Source: Streptomyces sp. TG1A-8
Lineage (GTDB): Bacteria; Actinomycetota; Actinomycetes; Streptomycetales; Streptomycetaceae
Assembly (NCBI RefSeq): GCF_030499535.1
Contig: NZ_JASTLB010000001.1
Location: forward strand, 7,006,001-7,070,000
DNA: 64,000 bases
Reading direction: 5' to 3'
Shown here: positions 17,018 to 25,510 of the stretch, piece after piece
Position numbering within the stretch: the stretch's first letter is position 1
Layout: each line of letters starts with the position of its first letter
Translations under genes and position numbers: made by a program
The notes under the pieces: model-generated
The model's input: the letters and a program-made list of their open reading frames with translations, nothing else
Database searches by the model: none
What the model was told of the DNA's origin: nothing

Positions 17018-18226
17018 GTGCCCGGTTCTGTCGCCAGGCCGTCCGACTACGAGTCGTTCCCCTATGTGGAGCGCGGAGCGGATTTTCCAGCCATCGAACT
17101 GTGTGATCCCCGGCATCGGCGAAGCACCTTTGCTGCCGCCCTGGACGAGGAGCAGGCCAAGCGGGTCGAGCGGCTGCTCGCAGAGAATATGGTCATCAGC
17201 TTTCACGATCATCCGCAGCTGCTCCCTGCGGAACCGGGTGAGACCTTCTCATATCTTCGGACCAGGCGTGAGTTCACGGCCTTCGCCGAGCTGCGGAGAG
17301 CGGGTCTGACAGCCGTTTTCGACAACCTGTTCGGTGCCATAGGGTCCATGACGCCGTCCGGTTGGAAGTGGGACGACCTGATCACGACGCTCGGCATGCG
17401 TCTCGCCGACCTGGCCCATCAGGAAAGTGCGGTGGTGGCTCGGACGGTCAAGGACATCCTCGATGCCAAACGAAACGGCGCCGTCGCCTTCATTATGGGT
17501 ACCGAATCCGCCGGGGCCATCGAGAACGAACTCGACCGCATCGACGTTCTCTACGGATTCGGAATCCGCCAGATGGGGTTGGTGTATGCCGACTCAAACG
17601 CGCTTGGAAGTGGCCAGAAGGAACCCCGAGACGCGGGTTTGACGACGTTCGGTCGTCGGGCTGTGGAGCGCATGAACGCCCTGGGCATCCTCATCGATGT
17701 TTCTCATGCCAGTGACCAGACCTCCATGGATGCGATTGAGGCGTCGTCCAAGCCGATCGCCATCACGCATGCCGGTGCTCGCGCGGTTTGGCCCACCCCG
17801 CGGATGAAACCCGACGACGTACTCAAGGCGTGTGCCGAACGCGGAGGAGTGCTGGGCATCGAGGCAGCCCCGCACACCACGATCTCCAAGGCCCATACGA
17901 AACACACGATTGAGTCCGTGATGGACCACTTCGAATACGCGGTCGAACTGATGGGTGTCGAGCACGTCGCTTTTGGGCCTGATGCGTTTTATGGCGATCA
18001 CGTGGGCTTCCACCACGCAACCAGTGTGAACTTGGGACTCGCAGCCATGATAGACGCTGGAGAACTTGAATACGAAAGAGTCTCTCACGTCGACGGTATG
18101 GAGAATCCGAGCGAGAACTTCCGTAATGTCGTCGGCTGGCTCGTCGAGCACGGGTACAGCGACAGCGACATCCGTGCCGTACTTGGCGGCAACATCCTTC
18201 GACTACTGAAAGAGGTATGGCGATGA
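17018..18226 (+). CDS. Membrane dipeptidase-like (peptidase M19) amidohydrolase
   Basis: A 402-residue zinc TIM-barrel hydrolase of the renal-dipeptidase family. Likely ligands: SFHDHP (about 62, HDH where most have HxD), GTES (about 162), DVSHAS (about 229), THAGARA (about 250) and AFGPDAFYGDH (about 321, where GSDFDG is usual); GGNILRLLKEVW is the family C-terminus. The family cleaves dipeptides, including those with dehydro- or D-residues, and some members act on amide-containing lactones. GTG 17018 has GGAGAGGGG nine bases upstream; an in-frame ATG at 16943 would start inside the putative promoter. There is a 10-base overlap with the next gene. The altered HDH and GPDAF motifs suggest a divergent substrate. 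Confidence 0.85.
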   Translation: MPGSVARPSDYESFPYVERGADFPAIELCDPRHRRSTFAAALDEEQAKRVERLLAENMVISFHDHPQLLPAEPGETFSYLRTRREFTAFAELRRAGLTAVFDNLFGAIGSMTPSGWKWDDLITTLGMRLADLAHQESAVVARTVKDILDAKRNGAVAFIMGTESAGAIENELDRIDVLYGFGIRQMGLVYADSNALGSGQKEPRDAGLTTFGRRAVERMNALGILIDVSHASDQTSMDAIEASSKPIAITHAGARAVWPTPRMKPDDVLKACAERGGVLGIEAAPHTTISKAHTKHTIESVMDHFEYAVELMGVEHVAFGPDAFYGDHVGFHHATSVNLGLAAMIDAGELEYERVSHVDGMENPSENFRNVVGWLVEHGYSDSDIRAVLGGNILRLLKEVWR

Positions 18227-19377
18227 CGGATATCAACGAGCGCATCAAGCAGGAATTCGACAAGAACCTGAAACTGGTCACAGACCTCTCGCACACCATC
18301 CACGCCACCCCTGAGCTGGCTTTCGAGGAGCACCAGACGTCTTCGGCGATCATCTCGGTCCTCGAGGCGAACGGCGGCTTTACAGTGGATAAGGGCGTAG
18401 CTGATCTGCCGACAGCGTTTGTGGCGTCTGCAGGCTCCGGTGACCTTGCGTTCGGCCTTTGCGCGGAGATGGATGCGCTCCCCGATATCGGCCACGGCTG
18501 TGGCCACAACGTCATCGCTGCGGCGGCCGTGGGTGCCGCACTGGCGCTGGCCCCGTTCGCCGATGAGCTGGGGCTGACAGTGCAGGTCTTCGGCACTCCA
18601 GCCGAGGAAAGCGGAACCGGTAAGGAAATCATGGTGAACCGGGGCGTCTTCGACCGGACGCATGCGGCCATGATGGTGCACCCGCAGTTGAAGGACGTTG
18701 TCACTCCCCATCTGCGCGCCTCGCGGTCCTGGCGGGTCACCTACACGGGTCGCGGAGGACACGCGTCGCGACCGTGGAGTGCGCTCAATGCCGCCGACGC
18801 AACGGTGCTGGCCCAGACCGCCATCGGACTGCTGCGGCAGCAACTGCAGGACGGCATCAGGGTGCATCACGTCGTGAGGGAGGCCGGCGCGGCTGTCAAT
18901 GTCATCGCGGACCATGCCGTGGTCGACTGCATGATCCGATGCGACACGATCGCCGAAGTCGACGACGTGTGGGAGCGGGTACGACTGTGCTTCGACGCCG
19001 GAGCCGTGGCTACCGGAACGGCAGTGGAGTACAGCTTGCTGCCGTCCATCTACCGAGAGTTCCGCCACGACCAGGACCTGGCCCCCCTCTTCGAGAAGAA
19101 CGCCCGGGCCATCGGCCGGACCTTCCCGGACTACCCGGACAAGATGTTCGGTTCGACCGACATGGGAAATGTCTCGCTGCGGATCCCCGCGCTGCATCCC
19201 ATGCTGTCCTTCGATGGTCTCCCGGCTGAAGCCGGGAACCACACTGCCGCCTTCGCTGCTGCCGCCGGCGGTCCGCAGGGCGACCGGTTCGTCAGGGACG
19301 CCGGGCTGGCCATGGCGCTCACGATCGCGGACGCCGCACAATCCAAGCCCGTCCGCGCTCGCCTCTTGGCTTCCTGA
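18217..19377 (+). CDS. M20 family metallo-amidohydrolase (AbgB/PM20D2-like)
   Basis: A 386-residue M20D hydrolase. Metal and catalytic motifs: CAEMDALPDIGHGCGHNV (Cys and His ligands), FGTPAEESGTGK (Glu pair), MMVHPQ, and EAGNHTAAF at the C-terminus. The dimerisation domain is present (SWRVTYTGRGGHASRPWSALNAADA). The family includes aminobenzoyl-glutamate, N-acyl-amino-acid and unusual-dipeptide hydrolases in the cytosol. It overlaps the M19 gene by 10 bases; ATG 18223 is an equally possible start. Together the two genes look like sequential amide hydrolases on one substrate. Confidence 0.9.
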   Translation: MAMTDINERIKQEFDKNLKLVTDLSHTIHATPELAFEEHQTSSAIISVLEANGGFTVDKGVADLPTAFVASAGSGDLAFGLCAEMDALPDIGHGCGHNVIAAAAVGAALALAPFADELGLTVQVFGTPAEESGTGKEIMVNRGVFDRTHAAMMVHPQLKDVVTPHLRASRSWRVTYTGRGGHASRPWSALNAADATVLAQTAIGLLRQQLQDGIRVHHVVREAGAAVNVIADHAVVDCMIRCDTIAEVDDVWERVRLCFDAGAVATGTAVEYSLLPSIYREFRHDQDLAPLFEKNARAIGRTFPDYPDKMFGSTDMGNVSLRIPALHPMLSFDGLPAEAGNHTAAFAAAAGGPQGDRFVRDAGLAMALTIADAAQSKPVRARLLAS

Positions 19378-19576
19378 CGAACAACAGGGGCTGTGGCTGC
19401 CTGCTTTCGCCGGTCACCGTACTGGAGCCAGTACCCCACGGTGACCACCGGCTGCTTCGGCCGGGTCGCCCGCCTCGAACGCAGCAGACCACAGCCACTG
19501 CGTCCCTCACCGCTCGGCCGGTCGGCGGAGATCGTGAACGTCTTCCCATTCCCACCTACACCGAGGAGAATTCCCC

Positions 19577-21112
19577 ATGGCATCCGGGAGCAACAAGGCT
19601 TTGTCACGCAAGGAGGACAGAGCAGACGGCGACCCACTTCTTGACGGTGCCGCTCTGGTGAGAGACCTCCTGCCCGCCGACCTTCGCCGGCTTTACATCG
19701 GTGGGAGGTGGCGCGACGGCGGCAGCGGCCGGCACTTCTCGGTCTATGATCCGGCAACCGGCGGAAGCATTGCCGAAGTCTCCGACGGCACGGTGGACGA
19801 CGCCGGCCTCGCTCTCGATGCGGCGGTGCAGGCACAAGCCGAATGGGCCCGCAGCGCGCCCGGCGATAGGGCTCGCTTGCTGGCCGAGGCGGCGCACATC
19901 GTCCGTCAACGTGAGGACGACTTCGCCCTGCTGATGACGCTGGAGATGGGCAAGCCGCTCGCAGAAGCCCGTGCTGAGGTGGCCTACGGAGCCAGCTTCC
20001 TGTCGTGGTTCGCCACAGAGGCCACTCGGATCACGGGGAGACTGCAGACTTCGCGAGACGGGCTCGCCGACCTCGTGGTGGAGCCCGAGCCCGTGGGCCC
20101 CTGTCTGCTGATCACGCCTTGGAACTTCCCGCTCGCGATGGCTACCCGCAAGATCGGTCCCGCAATCGCGGCCGGTTGCACAATGGTGGTGAAGCCCGCC
20201 GCCCTGACACCCCTCACCACCCTTCTCCTCACCCGCATCTTTGAGGAAGTGGGCCTTCCTCCTGGCGTCCTCAACGTAGTTACCACCACCAACGCGGCCG
20301 GCGTGACATCGCCGTTGCTCGCCGACTCCCGGCTGCGCAAGGTGTCTTTCACCGGTTCGACGTCAGTGGGCCGCACGCTGCTCAGGGCCGGTGCGGACAA
20401 TGTGCTGCGGACCTCCATGGAGCTCGGCGGCGATGCCCCCTTCATCGTTTTCGACGACGCCGACCTCGAACAGGCTGTCGATGCCGCTGTTGCGGCGAAA
20501 CTGCGCAACATGGGCGAAGCCTGTACAGCGGCCAACCGTCTGCTCGTCCAGGAGGGCATCGCTGCGGACTTCGAGCAGGCGCTGGCACAGCGTTTCTCCG
20601 GGCTCACGCTGGGACACGGCGCACTCGCCGACAGCGACGTGGGTCCGCTGATCACTGTGGCGGCCCGTCAGGAGATTCACGGCCTCGTCGAGGCCGCCGC
20701 GGACTCCGGTGCTCGTGTTCTCACGGGAGGGCAGATTCCCGAAGGCCCCGGTGCCTTCTATCCGCCGACCGTCGTAACCGACGTCCCCCGAGATTCGAAG
20801 CTGTGGCAAAGCGAGATCTTCGGTCCTGTGGCGGCGATCTCCACCTTCGGTACAGAAGACGAGGCCGTCGACCTCGCCAATGACACCCTCCTGGGACTTG
20901 CCGGTTATGTGATCTCAGGCGACACGGCACGGGCGGTGCGGGTCGCACGCAAGCTCCAGTGCGGGATGGTCGGCATCAACACGGGCGTGGTCTCGGACGC
21001 GGCTGCCCCATTCGGTGGCGTCAAGCAGTCCGGACTCGGCCGCGAGGGGAGTCTCGAAGGCATCGAGGAATACCAGACACTCAAGTACATGAAGGTTCCA
21101 CGACAGAGTTGA
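19577..21112 (+). CDS. NAD(P)-dependent aldehyde dehydrogenase (succinate-semialdehyde dehydrogenase type)
   Basis: A 511-residue ALDH superfamily enzyme. The cofactor site PWNFPLAMATRKIGPAIAAGCTMVVKP, the GSTSVGRTLL turn, the general base Glu in MELGGDAPF (about 281) and the nucleophile Cys in GEACTAANR (about 316) are all present, and so is the C-terminal EIFGPV..PFGGVKQSGLGREGSLEGIEEYQTLKY of the GabD group. The gene oxidises an aldehyde, most often a semialdehyde, to an acid in the cytoplasm. GAGGAG precedes ATG 19577. A 199-base gap separates it from the M20 gene. In context it would oxidise an aldehyde released after amide cleavage and deamination. Confidence 0.93.
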   Translation: MASGSNKALSRKEDRADGDPLLDGAALVRDLLPADLRRLYIGGRWRDGGSGRHFSVYDPATGGSIAEVSDGTVDDAGLALDAAVQAQAEWARSAPGDRARLLAEAAHIVRQREDDFALLMTLEMGKPLAEARAEVAYGASFLSWFATEATRITGRLQTSRDGLADLVVEPEPVGPCLLITPWNFPLAMATRKIGPAIAAGCTMVVKPAALTPLTTLLLTRIFEEVGLPPGVLNVVTTTNAAGVTSPLLADSRLRKVSFTGSTSVGRTLLRAGADNVLRTSMELGGDAPFIVFDDADLEQAVDAAVAAKLRNMGEACTAANRLLVQEGIAADFEQALAQRFSGLTLGHGALADSDVGPLITVAARQEIHGLVEAAADSGARVLTGGQIPEGPGAFYPPTVVTDVPRDSKLWQSEIFGPVAAISTFGTEDEAVDLANDTLLGLAGYVISGDTARAVRVARKLQCGMVGINTGVVSDAAAPFGGVKQSGLGREGSLEGIEEYQTLKYMKVPRQS

Positions 21113-21413
21113 CACTGATGACCAGTACGTGACCGGTCCAGAGGTGCGTTCCCGGATTCGGGGACAGGGAACGACCGAGCCGGTGGAGGCCGGTCCCGGG
21201 AGTTGCGTGGGGGAGGCTTGCCCGGGCTTCGGTTCGAACGCGGCAACTCCACCGACGGCACACGTCGGCCACCTCTGCTGCACAGTTCCCTTCAGGTCGT
21301 CCGGGGATTGACCACTGGAAATTCCCCGGCGAGGGGGCGCACGTCGCTTGGTTCCGGAGCTCTAGAGTATGAAGTAATACTGTATTGCGATAATTTGGAA
21401 ACCGATTGAAGGA
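21113..21413. other. Intergenic region with operator-like palindrome
   Basis: No gene is recognised in these 301 bases. The right third becomes AT-rich and holds AATACTGTATT at 21376-21386, followed by GCGATAATTTGG just before the next coding region. Confidence 0.5.
21376..21386. promoter_or_regulatory. ATAC-N-GTAT operator candidate (CMD promoter)
   Basis: AATAC-T-GTATT is an 11-base palindrome about 28 bases before the CMD-like start. Similar palindromes occur at 22965-22976 (before the GntR gene) and 25372-25380 (before the VOC-RidA gene), so these may be sites for one regulator, most likely the FCD-type GntR. Confidence 0.5.
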
Positions 21414-21836
21414 GTGCTGATAGCTACGGTTGATGACGCACAGCAGTACATCGACGAGATGGCGCGTAAGCGAGGCTATGTCCTCGACTACCACAAGGTG
21501 ATGGCCAAGCATGACTTCCCCGTGCTGCAGGCTGCCAATGATCTCGTGGGCGCCGCGTATCTCAATCAGCGTGCACTGGACCGTAAGACGAAGGAACTCA
21601 TCTTCATCGTGAGCCTCACGGTGATGCGCGCTTCCAAGGGGCACATTCAAAGCCGTATCAAGGTCGCGCTCGATTTGGGGGTCAGTCCGCAGGAGATCCT
21701 CGAAGCGATCGAGATCAGCCTTCCCGAAGCCGGTGTCGTGGCTTTTCAGGCCGGTTTCGAGGCCTGGTGTGAGGTCGTGGGCGCTGAGGGTCTGAAGCCG
21801 ACTGTGGAGGCTTTCCGCGGAGGTTCGGGCGCTTGA
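21414..21836 (+). CDS. Carboxymuconolactone decarboxylase family protein
   Basis: A small 140-residue CMD/AhpD-fold protein: FPVLQAANDLVGAAYLNQRALDRKTKELIFIVSLTVMRASKGHIQSRIKVALDLGVSPQEILEAIEISLPEAGVVAFQAGFEAW. The conserved His follows ASKG, but the CxxC of peroxidase-type AhpD is absent, so it is of the decarboxylase-like or unknown-function class. The start is uncertain: GTG 21414 overlaps its own AAGGAG, and a rare start such as ATT 21405 cannot be excluded. It lies 145 bases before the beta-hydroxyacid dehydrogenase on the same strand and probably belongs to the same unit. Confidence 0.82.
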   Translation: MLIATVDDAQQYIDEMARKRGYVLDYHKVMAKHDFPVLQAANDLVGAAYLNQRALDRKTKELIFIVSLTVMRASKGHIQSRIKVALDLGVSPQEILEAIEISLPEAGVVAFQAGFEAWCEVVGAEGLKPTVEAFRGGSGA

Positions 21837-21981
21837 CGCGCTTCCGGAAACCCGGCGTCACCAGTACCCATGACCACGCTGCGATTGACCCTTGAAGGGT
21901 CCCCGCCGACGCTCCCCTTCCGGGACTTCGGTCGGGCCGGGTCTCCTTTGATCAAGTGCAGACAAAGAAAGCAGGGCAGAC

Positions 21982-22887
21982 ATGACGGACGCAGTTACCT
22001 TCATCGGCTTGGGCACGATGGGACAGCCCATGGTCCGCAACCTCGCGCGATCTGTGCCGGTAGCGGTCTACGACGCCGCCCCTGAGGCGATCGCCGTCGC
22101 CGCCCGAAACGAGGGCGTGACGGCATTGGCGAGTCTCAACGACGGGGTCGGCGCAAGCGTCGTGGTCCTCATGCTCCCCAACAGCAAGGTCGTCGAGCGT
22201 GTGCTTGGTGATCCGGGGGACCCCGAAAGCTTCGCCGGCCGCTTGCGTCCGGGCACGCTTGTCATCGACATGGGTTCTTCGGCGCCCCGCGTCACTCAGC
22301 AGCTGGCCGAGCGACTTCGGGAACGTGAGGTGGGCATGGTCGACGCGCCGGTCTCCGGTGGTCCACGCAAAGCGGCGACGGCAGAACTGACGATCATGGC
22401 GGGCGGTCCGGTCGACGCCTACGAGCAGGCCCTTCCGCTCCTGCGCGCGATGGGTACGTCGGTGACGCATGTCGGCCCGGCCGGGTCCGCGCACGCTTTG
22501 AAGGCGCTCAACAACCTGCTGTCGGCTATCGGTCTGGTCGGTGCGCTTGAAGTGCTCAGTGCAGGAGCAAAGTTCGGTTTGGACCCTCGGACCATGCTCG
22601 ACGTCATCAACCGGTCCACCGGTCGCAACCAGTCGACCGAGGTCAAGATCGGGCCGGAGGTGCTGGACGGACGGTTCCAGGTCGGGTTCTCGCTCCCGCT
22701 GACCGTCAAGGACATCACCACCGCCCTGGACTTGTCGACGTCACTGGACCTGTCACCGGAGGTGTCGCAGGCCTGTGTCCGGTTCTGCCAAGCGGCGCTC
22801 GCCGATCTCGACGGGGAGAACCCGGATCAGTCCGAGATCGCCCGATACATGGCGAAGACGACGGGTGTCGACCTGACCCGGCGGTAA
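21982..22887 (+). CDS. Beta-hydroxyacid dehydrogenase (3-hydroxyisobutyrate dehydrogenase family)
   Basis: A 301-residue NAD(P)-binding 6-phosphogluconate-like dehydrogenase. The Rossmann motif FIGLGTMGQPMVRNL (8-22), the substrate loop VDAPVSGGPRKAATAELTIMAGG, and the catalytic Lys in AHALKALNN (about 173) are intact, and the all-helical C-terminal domain is full length. The family interconverts beta-hydroxyacids and semialdehydes such as 3-hydroxyisobutyrate or tartronate. In this island it may pair with the aldehyde dehydrogenase on a C3-C4 semialdehyde. The start ATG follows AGCAGGGCAGAC, a modest ribosome site. Confidence 0.9.
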   Translation: MTDAVTFIGLGTMGQPMVRNLARSVPVAVYDAAPEAIAVAARNEGVTALASLNDGVGASVVVLMLPNSKVVERVLGDPGDPESFAGRLRPGTLVIDMGSSAPRVTQQLAERLREREVGMVDAPVSGGPRKAATAELTIMAGGPVDAYEQALPLLRAMGTSVTHVGPAGSAHALKALNNLLSAIGLVGALEVLSAGAKFGLDPRTMLDVINRSTGRNQSTEVKIGPEVLDGRFQVGFSLPLTVKDITTALDLSTSLDLSPEVSQACVRFCQAALADLDGENPDQSEIARYMAKTTGVDLTRR

Positions 22888-22964
22888 GGGAAGGTGGGCT
22901 GCCCGCCGAGGTCGGCGCCCGTCCACAGTGTCACTCCTGACCGACGGATTTCACATCACCGTAT

Positions 22965-22976
22965 TACCGTACGGTA
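22965..22976. promoter_or_regulatory. Perfect palindrome TACCGTACGGTA before the GntR gene
   Basis: A 12-base perfect palindrome lies 32 bases before the GntR start codon, within ATTACCGTACGGTAG. FadR/FCD-type GntR proteins commonly autoregulate through such short palindromes. Confidence 0.55.
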
Positions 22977-23007
22977 GTTGAAATCGGCTACCTGGGGAGG
23001 CTGTCGC

Positions 23008-23707
23008 ATGGCAGGGCAACGAGTGCAGCGTGCGGCCGCACCACTGCGTGCCCAAGTGCTGGAACTGTTCCCTCAAGGCATCCTCGCCGCGAAGTTCCTA
23101 CCCCGGGGAGCGGCTGGTCGAGGCGCGGCTGTGCGCACGGTACGAGGTCTCCCGGACGGTGACCCGCGAAGTCCTGCGGCAGTTGGAAGCCGAGGGGCTC
23201 GTGAGCATGGTGCCCAACCGCGGTCCGGTCATCACCGAACTGACGGCCTCTGACGCCGAGGCGCTCTACGAAGTGCGATGTGCGCTGGAGGACCTGGCCG
23301 GGGCCCTTTTCGCCGAGCGGGCCACCCCTGAACAGCGTGAGCAGGTGGGTGCGGTGGTGCGCCGGTCCTCACGCGCGTACCAGGAGGCCGGCTTGAGTGG
23401 GCGGCTCGCGATGAAGGACGAGTTCTACGACATTCTCACTGCCGGGGCGGGGAATCCGATCATCGATTCCACCCTTCGCGGCATCCACGCCCGCGTGCAG
23501 ATGCTGCGCGGGCTGTCCATGCAGGCTGAGGGGCGAGGGCCGGAGACTGTCCGGGAACTCGCGGCCATCTATGATGCCGCGGCCGTGTGCGGTGATGCCG
23601 GTGCCGCACGTGAGGCGTGCGAGACACACGTCCGCAATGCCGCAGCGGCCGTACTGGCCCGGCTCTCCACAGAGCTGTCAGACCACCAGGGAGCCGACGT
23701 CGGCTGA
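23008..23707 (+). pseudogene. GntR family regulator (FCD domain) with one-base insertion
   Basis: From ATG 23008 (GGGGAGG upstream) the frame reads MAGQRVQRAAAPLRAQVLELFPQGILAAKFL. The GntR winged helix then continues one frame away as PGERLVEARLCARYEVSRTVTREVLRQLEAEGLVSMVPNRGPVITEL, followed by a normal FCD effector domain (DEFYDILTAGAGNPIIDSTLRGIHARVQMLR..) to 23707. An extra base in the CTACCCCGGGGAG run near 23104 explains the shift. If real, the DNA-binding domain is broken and the regulon would lose control; a homopolymer sequencing error is the main alternative. Confidence 0.85.
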
Positions 23708-24414
23708 CGAAGGTGAAGCCCGTCACCGTTCCATCCGGTCCTCCATCGACTGTCTATGAGTGGCTCCATGCGGTCGGCTCCCGAACCCCTCAGGGCACCG
23801 CCGGTTCTCGATCCTCGCCGCCTGTTGCACGCGCTCTGGCGGACCGGGTGAGGACCGGACGCCGGCGTTTGGATCCGGCGCCCGCCTCGCTGGCCCGGGC
23901 CGCCCTCGGTGCCTTCGAAGACCAGGTGGCCACTGCCCATCGACCATGGTGACGAAGTGGGCGGTGAGCACAGTGCCTGCCCCATGCCCGGTGGTGCCGA
24001 CGCGAAGCAGCGCGGTCCCAGCCCTGCTGGACCAGGACAGAACAGCCGGGTGCTGGTGAGGAGGCCGGTCACGACGGTCTGGACCGAATCCAGCGGATGC
24101 TGAACCGGATGGAGTGGGGATCCCGACGAGGTCTTCGATGACGTGCGGGACTACGTAGAGCACTCGGCGACCGGAATGCCGTCCTGATCGTCGACGACAC
24201 CAGCTCTGGGACATCCTGCACTGGCCACACTGGTAGGCCAGGCCAAGACGACCAGCGATCGTTCGGCTGCCAGATTTGCGTGATGTAGGCTCTGCCGTCA
24301 CGCTTCTCGGGCTCGGTGTCCGTGAAAGGGGCTTGATCTTGGACGATCGCACATCGCGGCTGGTCACGACGATCGTCTTTGCTTCGATTCCGGTGAGGGC
24401 GTGAGAAGGAATTG
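23708..24414. other. Region without an intact gene; IS701-like relic inside
   Basis: The first 350 bases show no recognisable coding content on either strand. From about 24060 to 24290 the plus strand carries fragments resembling an IS701 transposase N-terminal region. The rest, up to the VOC-RidA stop, is unassigned. Confidence 0.45.
24060..24290 (+). mobile_element. Degenerate IS701-family transposase relic
   Basis: Plus-strand fragments DEVFDDVRDYVEHSATGMPS and, one frame away, LIVDDTSS resemble the IS701 segment VRDYVxExL..VLVVDDTGF. The DNA has stops and several frame changes. A better-preserved IS701 C-terminal relic lies at 56957-57434, but the two pieces do not overlap, so they cannot be shown to be the same element. 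Confidence 0.45.
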
Positions 24415-25272
24415 TCAGGAGGGGTGGTGGTCGCGCACCTCGACTTGGATCTCGATTTCCACTGGGGCGTCGAGGGGCAGTGCCGCCACACCGACTGCGG
24501 AGCGGGCATGCACGCCGCTTTCACCCAGCACCTTGCCGAGAAGCTCACTCGCGCCATTGATGACGCCCGGCTGACCAGTGAAGTCCGGCGCGGAGGCGAC
24601 GAAGCCGACCACCTTCACCACCCGCACGATTGTGTCGAGGTTGCCGACGACAGACTTCACGGCGGCGAGTGCATTCAGTGCGCTGACCATTGCCAGCTCT
24701 CTGGCCTGCTCCGCGCTTACCTCGGCTCCGACCTTGCCGGTGACGGGTAGCGCACCATCAATCATGGGCAACTGGCCGGCGGTGAAGACATGAGCACCAG
24801 AACGCACGGCGGGTTGGTACGCGGCCAGCGGCGGCACGACCTCCGGCAGTTTCAAGCCCAGAGCCGCGATCCGCTCCTCTACTGCGTTGACGCTCTCATA
24901 GGTACTGAGCTCCACGAGGTTGCCGTCAGGGTCACGAATATAAACGCTGGTGATGGGCCCGCTGGCTCCTGTCCTTTGTACGGGCCCTTCCTCGACGTCC
25001 ACGCCCAGCCGCCCGAGCTCCGCCAGAATGATGTCAACGGGATCATTCACGATCAAGCACACGTCAGCGCTGCCCGGCGTGGGGCGATGAGCCTTGGGCT
25101 CAAACTCCTTCCCTGCCTGATGTAGGTTGATCTTGCTGGAGCCGAAGGCGAGTGCGCGTCGTCCGCCGCCGAACGTCACGGCCTCCATGCCGAGAACGCG
25201 AGTGTAGAAATCCGTTGTGATGTCAAGATCGCGAACAACCAGAACGATGTGATCAAAGTGATCCACGCGCAT
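24415..25272 (-). CDS. VOC (glyoxalase-like) - RidA fusion protein
   Basis: A 285-residue two-domain protein. Residues 1-125 are a VOC/glyoxalase domain (MRVDHFDHIVLVVRDLDITTDFYTRVLGMEAV...ITSVYIRDPDGNLVELSTYE), with metal-ligand candidates at His5/His8 and the Glu in NLVELS. Residues 130-285 are a RidA/YjgF domain (AVEERIAALGLKLPEVVPPLAAYQPAVRSGAHVFTAGQLP...ARSAVGVAALPLDAPVEIEIQVEV) with the conserved Arg of RidA deaminases at about 254. RidA hydrolyses reactive enamine/imine intermediates; the VOC half could act on the resulting alpha-keto or alpha-hydroxy compound. Fusion implies consecutive steps. An ATAC-N-GTAT palindrome lies 100 bases upstream. A truncated relative is at 58668. Confidence 0.9.
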   Translation of the reverse strand: MRVDHFDHIVLVVRDLDITTDFYTRVLGMEAVTFGGGRRALAFGSSKINLHQAGKEFEPKAHRPTPGSADVCLIVNDPVDIILAELGRLGVDVEEGPVQRTGASGPITSVYIRDPDGNLVELSTYESVNAVEERIAALGLKLPEVVPPLAAYQPAVRSGAHVFTAGQLPMIDGALPVTGKVGAEVSAEQARELAMVSALNALAAVKSVVGNLDTIVRVVKVVGFVASAPDFTGQPGVINGASELLGKVLGESGVHARSAVGVAALPLDAPVEIEIQVEVRDHHPS

Positions 25273-25371
25273 GGTGGCCTCCTATTGGTCGGGTCGGCTC
25301 CCCGATGTGAAGAGTGGGTGATGGCGATGCTTGTCCCCGGCGACTCCGCTCAGGGCAAGGAGATGACCATA

Positions 25372-25380
25372 ATACCGTAT
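25372..25380. promoter_or_regulatory. ATAC-N-GTAT operator candidate (VOC-RidA promoter)
   Basis: ATAC-C-GTAT lies between the divergently oriented VOC-RidA and glycosyltransferase genes, 100 bases from the former start, followed by GATAGTGCG. It shares its core with sites at 21376 and 22965. Confidence 0.5.
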
Positions 25381-25510
25381 GATAGTGCGTGGGGTGGGTG
25401 CGTTCGCATCTCGGCCGCTCTCGTGATTGCCGAACGCTGTTGGCTGACGAAGAGGGCGCGCGCAACCGCGCGGGTGCGCAGTCGCAGCAATCTGAGCAGG
25501 TTGGGGAAAC

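Noticed and set aside
23723..24367. A minus-strand 214-codon frame between GntR and VOC-RidA genes
   Set aside because: No family resemblance and skewed composition; the plus strand of the same stretch shows an IS701 relic instead.
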